Positions 25,770 through 34,046 of a stretch of DNA of 64,000 nt are shown here, piece by piece. The notes below the pieces were generated by a model. That model had not been told where the DNA came from. It made no database searches and was given only the letters and a program-made list of their open reading frames with translations. This DNA is from an uncultured Kordiimonas sp. (GTDB lineage Bacteria; Pseudomonadota; Alphaproteobacteria; Sphingomonadales; Kordiimonadaceae): positions 559,529 to 623,528 of the forward strand of contig CANLMI010000002.1 in the NCBI GenBank assembly GCA_947492375.1, read 5' to 3'. The position numbers and the translations under genes were made by a program. The stretch's first letter is position 1; each line of letters opens with the position of its first letter.

Positions 25770-25795
25770 AAGGCCCCTTATGGGGCCTTTTTTAT
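25770..25795 (+). terminator. Rho-independent terminator after coq4
   Basis: AAGGCCCC (25770-25777) and GGGGCCTT (25782-25789) with a 4-base loop, followed by TTTTT. Confidence 0.9.
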
Positions 25796-25829
25796 ATACA
25801 GTGAAAGCATCAAACTCATTATGCATGCA

Positions 25830-26252
25830 TTACGAATTGGAAATGTCCATATTAAACATCCAGTTAATACCAAACTTATCTTGGCATTGGCCAAAGTATG
25901 AGCCCCAGAATGTATCTTGTAATGGCATTTGAACGATACCTCCATCACTAATCTTTGCAAATATACTATCGCCGTTCTTGCGCGATGTAGGTGTATATGA
26001 AATAGCAAAATTCTGCCCACATATTACTTCACCATTAAATGCTTCGCAGCTATCACTCCCCATCAAAACACTTTCACCCACTGGTAAAGAGACATGCATA
26101 ACCTTGTAGTGCTCATCTTCCGGTACCTTCATGGTATCTGGTGCGTCTGCAAACGTTTGGAACGCAATATAATCACTATCAAAAGCTGACTTGTAAAACT
26201 CAAATGCTTGCTTACAGTTGCCATTAAAAGTCAGATATATATTCAGGCTCAT
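25830..26252 (-). CDS. VOC superfamily protein, PhnB-like
   Basis: A 140-residue vicinal-oxygen-chelate protein of the PhnB/3-demethylubiquinone methyltransferase-like group. It opens with the usual MSLNIYLTFNGNCKQAFEFYKS and shows the two beta-alpha-beta-beta-beta modules, including VMHVSLPVGESVLMGSD and FWGSYFGQCQDKFGINWMFN at the C-terminus. Start ATG 26252 has GGGAG six bases upstream; the TTG at 26258 is less likely. The function of this subgroup is generally unknown, and the adjacency to COQ4 is probably coincidental. Confidence 0.8.
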   Translation of the reverse strand: MSLNIYLTFNGNCKQAFEFYKSAFDSDYIAFQTFADAPDTMKVPEDEHYKVMHVSLPVGESVLMGSDSCEAFNGEVICGQNFAISYTPTSRKNGDSIFAKISDGGIVQMPLQDTFWGSYFGQCQDKFGINWMFNMDISNS

Positions 26253-26304
26253 ATGCAACTCCCATCACAAACATAGACCTTAACAGTGGAAAGCCTTTCG
26301 CCAA

Positions 26305-26931
26305 TCATTCCTTAGGAGGTAAAGCATAGGCTATATCATTAGCTAAAGCTCGCTGATATGCCGGACGGGAAAGGCAACGATCGATATAATCATTAATCCG
26401 TTTGCTATCAGGCAAAATATTAAACATCCGCAAAAAATTCGCCGTTGCTCCAACCATAACATCTACGGCAGTAAATGTTTCCCCTAAAAGCCAAGGCCCT
26501 TTATTATCCCCTTCAAGAGCATCTTCAAGAACAGCGATCATGGTATCAAAATCTCCCCAACCATGGGACACTTTATTCACCGGTATATTAGAAAATTTTT
26601 CTGCCATTGCAGGCTCAATTACCCCCGGTACATAAACCATCCAATATAAATATTGGGCGCGCAAAGGGTCATCAATTGACGGTGCCAACCCTCTATCCAG
26701 ATATTTATCTGCTAAATACAAACATATCGCTGCGCTATCAGAAAGCCCTATTTCCCCATCCAAAATAGCAGGCACCTTTCCCATGGGACTGGCTGTTAAA
26801 AAGTCTGTAGCACTCTTAGCTTCCTCATCTCGCACATCGATAATTTTCAACTCATACTCAATACCCAACTCTTCCAACATCCACATAACCCGCGCAGCAC
26901 GTGTTTGCGGGCACCAATATAAAGTTATCAT
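26305..26931 (-). CDS. Glutathione S-transferase family protein
   Basis: A 208-residue GST. The N-terminal thioredoxin-like domain contains LYWCPQTRAARVMWMLEELG, with a cysteine/serine-position active site at the start of helix 1, and GKVPAILDGE for glutathione binding. The C-terminal domain is all helical. The start has AGGAGG seven bases upstream. It probably conjugates or reduces electrophiles with glutathione in the cytoplasm. It lies in tandem with the VOC gene, a family that also includes glyoxalases, which hints at a shared detoxification role (inference). Confidence 0.85.
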   Translation of the reverse strand: MITLYWCPQTRAARVMWMLEELGIEYELKIIDVRDEEAKSATDFLTASPMGKVPAILDGEIGLSDSAAICLYLADKYLDRGLAPSIDDPLRAQYLYWMVYVPGVIEPAMAEKFSNIPVNKVSHGWGDFDTMIAVLEDALEGDNKGPWLLGETFTAVDVMVGATANFLRMFNILPDSKRINDYIDRCLSRPAYQRALANDIAYALPPKE

Positions 26932-27101
26932 TGTAAAACCTCCTTTCCATTAATCACAACACATCCAAAATAGATAATCGCCAGTAACACTAATACGCTC
27001 TATTACAACCTTCCAGTGCTCACTATTATAATTTTACCTACATTTTGCCGAGTTAAGGAATATTCTATACAATAGGATAAAACACGAGACTGGAGGGAAC
27101 A

Positions 27102-27977
27102 ATGAAAGTAATTTCAATAATATTATTATCTATCATTACCCTTGCTATGATCAATAAACCTGTACACGCATTAGAAAAGCCAACGTTAAAATTATTATGG
27201 TCCCTCGAACACGGCCTTTTTGAACCAGAGTCAGTGGCTTATGATCCGATCAACAACAAATTATATATTACCAATGTCAATGGTTATACCAAGAACGGCA
27301 AGGGTTACATTTCACGCGTAAATGCCGATGGAACAAACTTTGATCCCAAATGGGTTACCGGTCTGAACGGGCCCACAGGCATCATTTATCACAATGAAAA
27401 ACTATATTTCGCAGACATTGATGCCCTTAAGGTAGCAGATCCCCATACAAAGAAAATAGTAGCAAGCTTTCCCGCTCCTAATCCTAAGGCTAACCTTAAT
27501 GATGTAGCGATCGATAAAGCGGGTAAAATATATGTATCAGCCAGCAACTCGGCAGAAATTTATAAACTTGTAGGCAATAAACTTATGCCCTTTATCAAAG
27601 ACAAAACCGCCTTGAAGACTGTAAATGGTATTTTGATAACAAATGATAATGTTTTGATCTCTGGTGGTGATGCTTTGCATGCATGGAATTTATTATCAAA
27701 AGAACATTTGGGGCTTTTAGCTCCAATCGATAGTCCGATTCGTGATATAGACGGCATTACAATAGATATACATGGTAACCTTTTGCTTTCGCTTTTAAAT
27801 GACCCGCGCATATGGATATACAAACCCGGTGGGGACTATCTCCCTCTTAGCGAAACACCTATTTACGGAGTTGATTTCACCTTACACGCGGGATTGGGAA
27901 TCTTTTTTATCCCGCAAATTAACACAGATACAAAAACGTACCGTATATCCACATATCAATATACCCTACCTCAATAA
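27102..27977 (+). CDS. Secreted beta-propeller protein, SMP-30/NHL-like
   Basis: A 291-residue protein with a signal peptide (residues 1-23, ending PVHALEKP). Six-bladed beta-propeller features repeat along it: ESVAYDPINNKLYITNVNG, LNDVAIDKAGKIYVSASNS, DGITIDIHGNLLLSLLND. These resemble SMP-30/gluconolactonase and NHL proteins. Possible roles are lactone hydrolysis or ligand binding in the periplasm. The start is preceded by GGAGG. It stands alone upstream of trxB. Confidence 0.75.
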   Translation: MKVISIILLSIITLAMINKPVHALEKPTLKLLWSLEHGLFEPESVAYDPINNKLYITNVNGYTKNGKGYISRVNADGTNFDPKWVTGLNGPTGIIYHNEKLYFADIDALKVADPHTKKIVASFPAPNPKANLNDVAIDKAGKIYVSASNSAEIYKLVGNKLMPFIKDKTALKTVNGILITNDNVLISGGDALHAWNLLSKEHLGLLAPIDSPIRDIDGITIDIHGNLLLSLLNDPRIWIYKPGGDYLPLSETPIYGVDFTLHAGLGIFFIPQINTDTKTYRISTYQYTLPQ

Positions 27978-28158
27978 CATCAACTGCTCCATATTTACGG
28001 CGCCAATGTTCGACATTTTCGATTACCCTGATCGAAGCAATCCATAATGAATAATAATCTTGCCAATTGCTTTTTTATTCAGGAACGTTATTTAAACACT
28101 TAATATTTGTGACACTGAGAATGCTACGGGTGCAAATCGCCCCATATTGGAATGTATA

Positions 28159-29121
28159 ATGACTGACACCAAACACACCAAAATGCTTATTATAGGCTCT
28201 GGCCCTGCTGGATACACAGCAGCAATTTATGCTGCTCGTGCCAATATAGCTCCAATGATTGTAACAGGTATGCAAGCTGGCGGCCAATTAACCATTACAA
28301 CTGATGTTGAAAACTATCCCGGTTTTGCAGACGCTGTTCAAGGCCCAGAGCTTATGGAAGCGATGCGCCAACAGGCTGAAAATGTTGGAACAGAGATCAT
28401 TTATGACCTTATTAATGAAGTTGATCTAAAAGCAACACCAAAACGTGCTATCGGCGATAGCGGCACAGTATATACCGCAGACACAATCGTTATCGCAACA
28501 GGTGCCCAAGCAAAATGGCTTGGCCTCCCCTCAGAAGAAAAATTTAACGGCTACGGTGTCTCTGCATGTGCAACATGCGATGGCTTTTTCTACCGCGGGA
28601 AAGATGTGATTGTCATCGGCGGTGGTAATACTGCTGTTGAAGAAGCTTTATACCTCTCCAACATTTGTAAATCAGTAACCCTGATACATCGACGTGATGA
28701 GTTACGCTCGGAAAAAATTCTACAAGATCGGCTTTTCAAAACCGAGAATGTCTCTGTTATGTGGGACACTGTTCTCGACGAAGTTCTTGGTACAGAGGAA
28801 CCTTTAGGCGTTACCGGTGTACGACTAAAAAATATCAAAACCGATCAAACTAAAGAGCTTGACGTACATGGTGTCTTTGTCGCCATTGGCCATACTCCAA
28901 CCACAGGGATTTTCAAAGGCCAATTGCCAATGGATGAGGAAGGGTATTTGTTCAAAAAACCTGATAGCACGCAAACCGATATTCCCGGTGTATACGCTGC
29001 CGGTGACGTAACCGACAAGGTGTACAGACAAGCGGTTACCGCTGCAGGTATGGGATGTATGGCTGCCTTAGAAGCTGAAAAATACATTGCAGAACAGGAA
29101 CACGCATTAGCGGCAGAATAG
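28159..29121 (+). CDS. trxB: Thioredoxin reductase
   Basis: An FAD enzyme that reduces thioredoxin with NADPH. Visible: FAD-binding [16 protein letters not shown] at the N-terminus, the redox pair C137-A-T-C140, NADPH-binding [13 protein letters not shown], and the C-terminal FAD motif [24 protein letters not shown]. About 320 residues from ATG 28159, which I prefer to the TTG at 28147. It is followed by a terminator and then the lsrB-like regulator, the order I recall from rhizobia. Confidence 0.96.
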   Translation: MTDTKHTKMLIIGSGPAGYTAAIYAARANIAPMIVTGMQAGGQLTITTDVENYPGFADAVQGPELMEAMRQQAENVGTEIIYDLINEVDLKATPKRAIGDSGTVYTADTIVIATGAQAKWLGLPSEEKFNGYGVSACATCDGFFYRGKDVIVIGGGNTAVEEALYLSNICKSVTLIHRRDELRSEKILQDRLFKTENVSVMWDTVLDEVLGTEEPLGVTGVRLKNIKTDQTKELDVHGVFVAIGHTPTTGIFKGQLPMDEEGYLFKKPDSTQTDIPGVYAAGDVTDKVYRQAVTAAGMGCMAALEAEKYIAEQEHALAAE

Positions 29122-29143
29122 TATCAAGCATACATTTATAATC

Positions 29144-29186
29144 TAACGCCCTTCGAGTTGTAAATTTGAGGGGCGTTTTATTTTTC
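29144..29186 (+). terminator. Rho-independent terminator after trxB
   Basis: AACGCCC (29144-29150) pairs with GGGCGTT (29171-29177), followed by TTTTATTTTT. The loop is 20 bases with some further internal pairing. It overlaps the stop region of the convergent mini winged-helix gene. Confidence 0.75.
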
Positions 29187-29453
29187 CAGGATTGATGAAT
29201 AGATCGTACTGCCCTTATCAGTATACATAATAACTGAGTCGATAGCCTCAACAAGCCGTCGCTGTGTCAATTCTGCCAGCGAACGATTAACATGCTCTAA
29301 TGCCTGACCAAGAATGTTTGCAACAGTCTGTGCATTTTCTTGACCAGTGGCTAACAACAGGAAAATAGACACTGCTTCAGGTGACAAACCATTAAGCTGT
29401 TGTTTCAAGCCAAGTGCAACAGTTTTTAAAAGCTCTTCGCTGGCGTTATCCAC
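29178..29453 (-). CDS. Miniature winged-helix protein, divergent from lsrB
   Basis: A 91-residue protein if started at GTG 29453, which has GGAGGG seven bases upstream. The frame stays open to 29594, but that would overlap the LysR gene. The pattern fits a winged helix: LSPEAVSIFLLLATG, ENAQTVANILGQALEHVNRSLAELTQRRLVEAI, then a beta-hairpin IMYTDKGSTIYSSI. That would make it a very small transcription factor or a degenerate MarR/HxlR-like protein. It is convergent with trxB and divergent from the LysR gene, whose shared 111-base control region holds a 13-base palindrome. I do not recognise a named family. Confidence 0.6.
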   Translation of the reverse strand: MDNASEELLKTVALGLKQQLNGLSPEAVSIFLLLATGQENAQTVANILGQALEHVNRSLAELTQRRLVEAIDSVIMYTDKGSTIYSSILEK

Positions 29454-29482
29454 CTTATCGCCCTCCGCTACTCTAAAAATTT

Positions 29483-29495
29483 TACAACTGTTGTA
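29483..29495. promoter_or_regulatory. Palindrome between the mini winged-helix and lsrB genes
   Basis: TACAAC-T-GTTGTA, a perfect 6-bp inverted repeat about 30 bases upstream of one start and 70 bases upstream of the other. It is a candidate operator for either regulator. Confidence 0.4.
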
Positions 29496-29564
29496 CTTCC
29501 CAAATCTAACAAAACCCTTAAAATGGTGTCTGATAACCTCAAATAGCGAGAAGAAGGGCAAAAA

Positions 29565-30458
29565 ATGGACTGGGATAGATTGCGCATTTTCCATACTGTT
29601 GCTGAAAGCGGAAGTTTTACAAATGCAGCAAACCGCCTAAATAGTAGCCAATCCGCTATATCGAGACAAATTCGGGCATTGGAAGAAAGCCTGAATGTTT
29701 CGCTGTTTACACGGCATGCACGTGGTCTGGTTTTAACACAAGAGGGCCAGGAACTTCACAATATGGCTCGAGAAGTTGTCCATAAAATTGAGGAAACCGA
29801 GCGCAGCCTCTTAGAATCAAAAAAACGCCCCACGGGTTTGCTACGTGTTACAACGATGGTAACCTTTGGCTCTGTCTGGTTATCCCCGCACCTGAAACAA
29901 TTTATGGATGAGTACCCGGAAATTGACATTCAACTGATCCTGGATGACCGTGACCTTGACCTTGCGGCTGGTGAAGCAGATGTCGCTATTCGCCTTCATG
30001 ACCCTGAGCAAGCAGACCTTATTCAGCGTCCACTTGCTAGTTTTCACACCCATATCTATGCAAGTCCGGAATATCTGGACCAACGAGGTACACCTGTAAC
30101 GCCAGACGATTTGGATCAACACGATTTAATTACACTAAGCAATGCAAAATCACCCGTATTAAATAGTATGCAATGGCTCTATGACATTGGTAACCCAAGG
30201 CAAAAACGTAAGCCACGCTTATTGGTTGATAATCTGTATGCCGTTATGCACGCAGTTGAAGCGGGTATCGGCATAGCCGTTTTACCAGATTATCTTGTGC
30301 ATAACCGGCAAAAACTGATGCGCGTATTACCCGACATTGAAGGCACGCCCTTTAATAGTTATTATTGCTACCCACCAGAACTTAAGGGATCGCTTAGGGT
30401 AGCGTTATTCAGGGACTTTATGGTTCGCCAAATACGTGCTGAGAGCAATATTCTATAG
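29565..30458 (+). CDS. lsrB: LysR family regulator, LsrB/VtlR-like
   Basis: A 297-residue LysR protein. Helix-turn-helix at 1-60 (DWDRLRIFHTVAESGSFTNA, LNSSQSAISRQIRALEESL), then the effector domain with LILDDRDLDLAAGEADVAIRL, IQRPL and GIGIAVLPDYL. These segments and the position next to trxB match the LsrB/VtlR group of rhizobia and Brucella, which controls oxidative-stress and envelope functions. Only one cysteine (C268) is present, so a disulfide within one subunit is impossible. The N-terminal coding region overlaps only the rejected longer form of the divergent gene. Confidence 0.85.
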   Translation: MDWDRLRIFHTVAESGSFTNAANRLNSSQSAISRQIRALEESLNVSLFTRHARGLVLTQEGQELHNMAREVVHKIEETERSLLESKKRPTGLLRVTTMVTFGSVWLSPHLKQFMDEYPEIDIQLILDDRDLDLAAGEADVAIRLHDPEQADLIQRPLASFHTHIYASPEYLDQRGTPVTPDDLDQHDLITLSNAKSPVLNSMQWLYDIGNPRQKRKPRLLVDNLYAVMHAVEAGIGIAVLPDYLVHNRQKLMRVLPDIEGTPFNSYYCYPPELKGSLRVALFRDFMVRQIRAESNIL

Positions 30459-30466
30459 GACACTAA

Positions 30467-31033
30467 ATGAAAAATTTAATTGCTGTTCTACTTCTTACCT
30501 TTGCTACTCAGTGGCTTGGTGCAGATGATACCTTGATTGGCAGTGTCCCTGATGGTTGGCGCAAAGAAACATTTGCCTTTCCTTTGGAATTCGCGCCAGA
30601 AATAAATTTAACCGGCATTGAGGAAGTTCATTTTGCGCCCGGGATGTTTGATACAAAAGCATCCGACTATTTCAATTATATTTTCTTATGGCGTCTCGAA
30701 GGAAAAAACAGTTTCACCCAAGAGCAATATACAAAATATCTCGAATATTATTATCGAGGTTTATACCACGCAGTTAGCCAATCACCCGATAAGAAAGAAA
30801 AAAGTATACTTCTTTCATACCAATTTATTACGGAGGAAAATGGCCAATTGCACTTCAAAGGAAAGTGGTTTGACGCCTTCAACAAGGATCATATTGTTGA
30901 ATTAAATATATCTATCAAAGAAGCTTATTGCCCTCAGCAAAACGTATCCAATATTCTATTCAGAATTACAGCTACAGGGCACCAATCGGCACAAAAAACA
31001 CTCAATAATATGACATTCCCTCACTGTGAATAA
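30467..31033 (+). CDS. Secreted protein of unknown function
   Basis: 188 residues with a signal peptide (1-19, ending LGADDT). The body has the pattern GWRKETFAFPLEFAPEINLTGIEEVHFAPGMF (split here: GWRKETFAFPLEFAP and GIEEVHFAPGMF), then DYFNYIFLWRLEG. I recall conserved hypothetical periplasmic proteins like this in proteobacteria but no function. Two cysteines near the C-terminus may form a disulfide. The start has AGGA seven bases upstream and is 8 bases after lsrB, so it is probably co-transcribed with it. Confidence 0.65.
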   Translation: MKNLIAVLLLTFATQWLGADDTLIGSVPDGWRKETFAFPLEFAPEINLTGIEEVHFAPGMFDTKASDYFNYIFLWRLEGKNSFTQEQYTKYLEYYYRGLYHAVSQSPDKKEKSILLSYQFITEENGQLHFKGKWFDAFNKDHIVELNISIKEAYCPQQNVSNILFRITATGHQSAQKTLNNMTFPHCE

Positions 31034-31050
31034 AGTTTCATACAGGAAAC

Positions 31051-31272
31051 TTAATCGCGGCTATGGATTTCCTCCATCATTTTTCTGGTATTTCTATCGC
31101 GAACCACAAGGACGGCCCAAACGGCCAAAACAACCCACATAAAAAATCCAAGCCCAAATATAGTAAATATCAATGCTAACACCCAAATAACAGCACTCAT
31201 AATGGCTTGAAACGGCTTACCAGCTAATAACAATGCAAGCGGCGGTAAAATAATGGCAATCAGATAAAGCAT
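31051..31272 (-). CDS. Small inner-membrane protein, YqaE/Pmp3-like
   Basis: 73 residues with two hydrophobic helices (YLIAIILPPLALLLAGK and AVIWVLALIFTIFGLGFFMW) and a charged tail. The ILPPLALLL segment recalls the Pmp3/YqaE (UPF0057) family, linked in yeast and plants to membrane potential and salt stress. The second helix region and the extra C-terminus are longer than usual. The start has GGGAGA upstream. It is divergent from the next gene. Confidence 0.6.
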   Translation of the reverse strand: MLYLIAIILPPLALLLAGKPFQAIMSAVIWVLALIFTIFGLGFFMWVVLAVWAVLVVRDRNTRKMMEEIHSRD

Positions 31273-31357
31273 GGATATCTCCCTTAATTCTTCTATAGTA
31301 CGAATAGAAATGCCCAGCGCAAGCTTTAGCCGTTTGTATAAAGTCCAAGAGAGATTT

Positions 31358-31837
31358 ATGAACAGATTAATTGTTATTCTTTTATCATTGGTGCTCGTGA
31401 GTTATGCAAACTCGTCTTTCGCGGCTGACCTTAGTAAAAAGAATAAAAGACTGTCGACTATCTTTGACATATCTAAATATCAAAATGCTACAGTAGTCGG
31501 CATAGAATTGGTGTCGGCTAGCGAAAAAAACTTATTGATGAAAGATAAGTCTGTTCAGATTGATTTTGGTCACAAGAAGAAAAAAAAGGATCTGGGTAGT
31601 TTCTATATTACCAATAGAAACTATGGCGGGAAATCAGTCATTAACACTAACCTGCAAAGTGCCCCGTCTGCGTTTGATCGTCATACATTCTTTATACCAA
31701 ACGATATGGAAACTCTTCATGTAACAGTCAGATTTATCGACGGTAATGCTAATATCCGCCATATTCTTCTCTTGATTAAAGACCCCAATGACAAAAAAAG
31801 GCCGTATAAAAAACTCAAAAGCAAAAGGCTGAAATAA
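31358..31837 (+). CDS. Secreted basic protein of unknown function
   Basis: About 159 residues from ATG 31358, which has AAGAGAG upstream and gives a clean signal peptide (MNRLIVILLSLVLVSYANSS ending FAAD). The longer frame from 31271 overlaps the divergent small membrane gene. The mature protein is lysine-rich, with KKKKKD near the middle and KKLKSKRLK at the C-terminus. I do not recognise a family. It converges on the cyclophilin gene with a 2-base gap. Confidence 0.6.
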   Translation: MNRLIVILLSLVLVSYANSSFAADLSKKNKRLSTIFDISKYQNATVVGIELVSASEKNLLMKDKSVQIDFGHKKKKKDLGSFYITNRNYGGKSVINTNLQSAPSAFDRHTFFIPNDMETLHVTVRFIDGNANIRHILLLIKDPNDKKRPYKKLKSKRLK

Positions 31838-31839
31838 AA

Positions 31840-33576
31840 TTAGGGTTCCGTTTTAGCTAAATCTTCTACTACAACAGTTTCAATAACATCACCCTCTTGT
31901 AAGGCTTCCACAATCTCCATTCCCTCTGTCACATGGGCAAAAACCGTATAGCGACCATCTAAATGAAGGTTTCTATGCGTATTGATAAAAAATTGTGTGC
32001 CACCGGTATCTTTACCTGCTGTTGCAACACCAACGCTGCCAACAGTATGCGTACCCCCTGACCATTCCTCTCGAATACTGCCCCAGTCATAAAGGCTTTC
32101 ATCTTCTTTCTGCCCAGCCTGCGTAACAAAATTAGGGATTACCCGGTGCCACAACATACCATTCATTTTTCCCTCTTTAGCCAAGGTTATAAAATTATGG
32201 GCTGTAAACGGTGCGGATGGGTGCGTTTCAATAACAATATCGCCGCGTGTTGTTTTTAAAATTAAACGGCTTTGCTCTTCTGGTAAGTCTGCATAATTTG
32301 GTGATGGCCGTGCTGTAGTTCTGGCTTCAATAGAAGGATCAAGTGCAATTTTAGCCTCTTTCACCCTCACTGAGCCGCTATCACCGTTATTTATAAAGTC
32401 ATTCAGTAAGTCTTTACCAACATTACTATTTGCTAACATATTCATGGCCTGAAATGCCTTATAGTAATTAACATCCACAAGCCATTCGCCGGCACGTTTG
32501 GCAAACCATTCATTACCAGCAGCCACTCCTACCCGCATAGCGCTCACGGCCAGCCATTGCTCACTGCTTTGACTTAATTCCTTTATCAGCATCAACACTT
32601 CAGCGTCACCAGCAAAGCCGTCACCTAGTGCAACAAGGGCAGCTTGCCGTTCTGCAACCGAATTCGACTTATTTTTGACAAATGCTAATAATCGATGTTT
32701 CGCAATAATATTTTGCGTCTGGCCCAAGCCACTAATTGCTTCAGGCCTCAATTTACTGTTCGTGTCATCTGTAACTTCTAGTAAAAAATCAATTTGCTGA
32801 TCCGTTGGCGTTAGTCTTGATATAGCACGCAATAGAAGAAGCTTAACATTCTCAAGCTTAGACTTAACGAAAGCCTTTTTTAAATCGGCAAACGATAGAA
32901 CCTCATCCAATTTTCGAATCCGGGTAAGTAAATAAGCAGCTCTAAACGCGGTCGTCTCAGCCTTATTATTCACAGAAAGCTTGACCAACTTCTGATAATC
33001 TAATGTTAAAAGGTCATCCGCGCTAACATCAGAATAAACAATATTCTGCATCAGACCTTCAAGCGCTCCATCTAATATTTCGGGCGCTTTTTCAGAAACA
33101 ATGATATCAATTAATCTATTCCTAATATCTGGCCGCCCGGTAAAGCCCAGCGCCCTTAGAAGCTCGCCTTTAATTAACGCATCTTCTTCCCTATCAATTT
33201 GTAGAATTAAAGCAGGCGTTGAAATTTTGTCCCGACACATAGCAGCACCACTTGCTGCATATAATCGCACTTCATTTTGTGGAAAGCTTAAATACCGAGT
33301 TAACCTCTGGCAAGTACGCTCAGTACCTATTTGCCCCAAATGCCATAAAGCGTCTAAATACCCAGCTTTTAGTCCTTGTTCAAAAATAGGCGAAACATCG
33401 TCACGCTTATCTGCTGTTTCAATCATCAAAGCCGGATAATCAATCGTATCGTTTATATCAGTTTCCCCAGTACTACCCTGAACATCTTTGTTCGATTGAA
33501 GTGCTCTAAGAGGCACATCAATCGAACAAAATGAAATAGAAATTCCTAGGACTATACATATACTGCGGATTACCAT
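31840..33576 (-). CDS. Exported HEAT-repeat protein fused to a cyclophilin peptidyl-prolyl isomerase
   Basis: ~578 residues. Start ATG 33576 has GGAAG six bases upstream; the TTG at 33612 is a poorer choice. A signal peptide (MVIRSICIVLGISISFCSID) suggests a periplasmic protein. Residues ~50-410 are helical HEAT-like repeats (ALWHLGQIGTERTCQRL, LLRALGFTGRPDIRNRLIDI, AAGNEWFAKRAGEWL). Residues ~425-578 are a cyclophilin domain: GDIVIETHPSAPFTAHNF, HRVIPNFVTQAG, GGTQFFINTHRNLHLDGRYTVF (split: GGTQFFINT, HLDGRYTVF). The repeats probably bind clients and the cyclophilin domain isomerises X-Pro bonds during envelope protein folding. Confidence 0.85.
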   Translation of the reverse strand: MVIRSICIVLGISISFCSIDVPLRALQSNKDVQGSTGETDINDTIDYPALMIETADKRDDVSPIFEQGLKAGYLDALWHLGQIGTERTCQRLTRYLSFPQNEVRLYAASGAAMCRDKISTPALILQIDREEDALIKGELLRALGFTGRPDIRNRLIDIIVSEKAPEILDGALEGLMQNIVYSDVSADDLLTLDYQKLVKLSVNNKAETTAFRAAYLLTRIRKLDEVLSFADLKKAFVKSKLENVKLLLLRAISRLTPTDQQIDFLLEVTDDTNSKLRPEAISGLGQTQNIIAKHRLLAFVKNKSNSVAERQAALVALGDGFAGDAEVLMLIKELSQSSEQWLAVSAMRVGVAAGNEWFAKRAGEWLVDVNYYKAFQAMNMLANSNVGKDLLNDFINNGDSGSVRVKEAKIALDPSIEARTTARPSPNYADLPEEQSRLILKTTRGDIVIETHPSAPFTAHNFITLAKEGKMNGMLWHRVIPNFVTQAGQKEDESLYDWGSIREEWSGGTHTVGSVGVATAGKDTGGTQFFINTHRNLHLDGRYTVFAHVTEGMEIVEALQEGDVIETVVVEDLAKTEP

Positions 33577-33820
33577 AATCAACTTCCAACGGTAAAGTTT
33601 GTTAATTGTCAATAAGTTACTACTATAATTACTTTTACATATTCAACGATTACCACCAAATAACGATATCGAAACTGATTGAATGCATGAAAGTTCTTAT
33701 TTTCATTATTAGCCAGTCACCAAAACATCATCTATTCGTCACAAGCTATGCATAAATTGCATGGCTGGTAGGAAAATTAAACGGGTTCTGCCATATTAGG
33801 TTTTCGCTTATAACCTTACT

Positions 33821-34001
33821 CACACGCTGCAATGCAGCAAATTGATTTGACGATTTTCGTCATAAAGGCCGGTTCCTGGAAACCTTCCCCTCCCCACTTC
33901 CCCTTTCGGGAGCCGGCGCTTTAGTTTCTCTCTAGTAGAGATACTACCTCCCTAAAAGTTGACTAACTATTATGCCCCGAATTAATTTCGGGGCTTTTTT
34001 T
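33821..34001 (+). ncRNA. Candidate trans-acting small RNA with a C-rich (anti-Shine-Dalgarno) loop
   Basis: No ORF explains this structured plus-strand segment. A 9-bp stem, GCCGGTTCC (33868-33876) with GGAGCCGGC (33909-33917, one G-U pair), presents a 32-base pyrimidine-rich loop that contains CCCCTCCCC and TTCCCC. A second hairpin, TCTCT/AGAGA (33927-33941), leads to single-stranded ACTACCTCCCTA and then a strong terminator. C-rich, ribosome-binding-site-like loops are known in alphaproteobacterial sRNAs that repress translation by pairing with Shine-Dalgarno sequences. The 5' end is a guess from a TATAAC -10-like box at 33809-33814 with a poor -35. No family match is claimed. Confidence 0.55.
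33974..34001 (+). terminator. Intrinsic terminator of the candidate sRNA
   Basis: GCCCCGAA (33974-33981) and TTCGGGGC (33987-33994) with a 5-base loop, followed by seven T. No T-run exists on the other strand, so it acts on plus-strand transcripts, where no protein gene lies upstream. Confidence 0.85.
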
Positions 34002-34046
34002 CTAAATGCACCATGAAGAACTTTAGTAGAATCTCAATCGACCCTT

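Larger units (their letters stand above)
33577..34046. other. 470-base gap between ppiase and proC holding a candidate sRNA
   Basis: Both flanking genes are on the minus strand, yet the gap contains a strong plus-strand terminator. Hairpins GCTGC/GCAGC (33827-33839) and TGACGA/TCGTCA (33848-33862) and the C-rich hairpin described in the ncRNA entry precede it. 33577-33780 is AT-rich with no obvious features; it should contain the start signals of the PPIase gene. Confidence 0.5.

Noticed and set aside
29454-29594. Longer form of the mini winged-helix protein
   Set aside because: It would overlap the lsrB start, the extra residues look like a poor translation of an AT-rich control region, and GTG 29453 has a strong ribosome-binding site.
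33780-34001. RNase P RNA, SRP RNA or tmRNA in the ppiase-proC gap
   Set aside because: The segment is too short for RNase P RNA, and neither the SRP tetraloop segment nor a tRNA-like/tag-coding structure is present.
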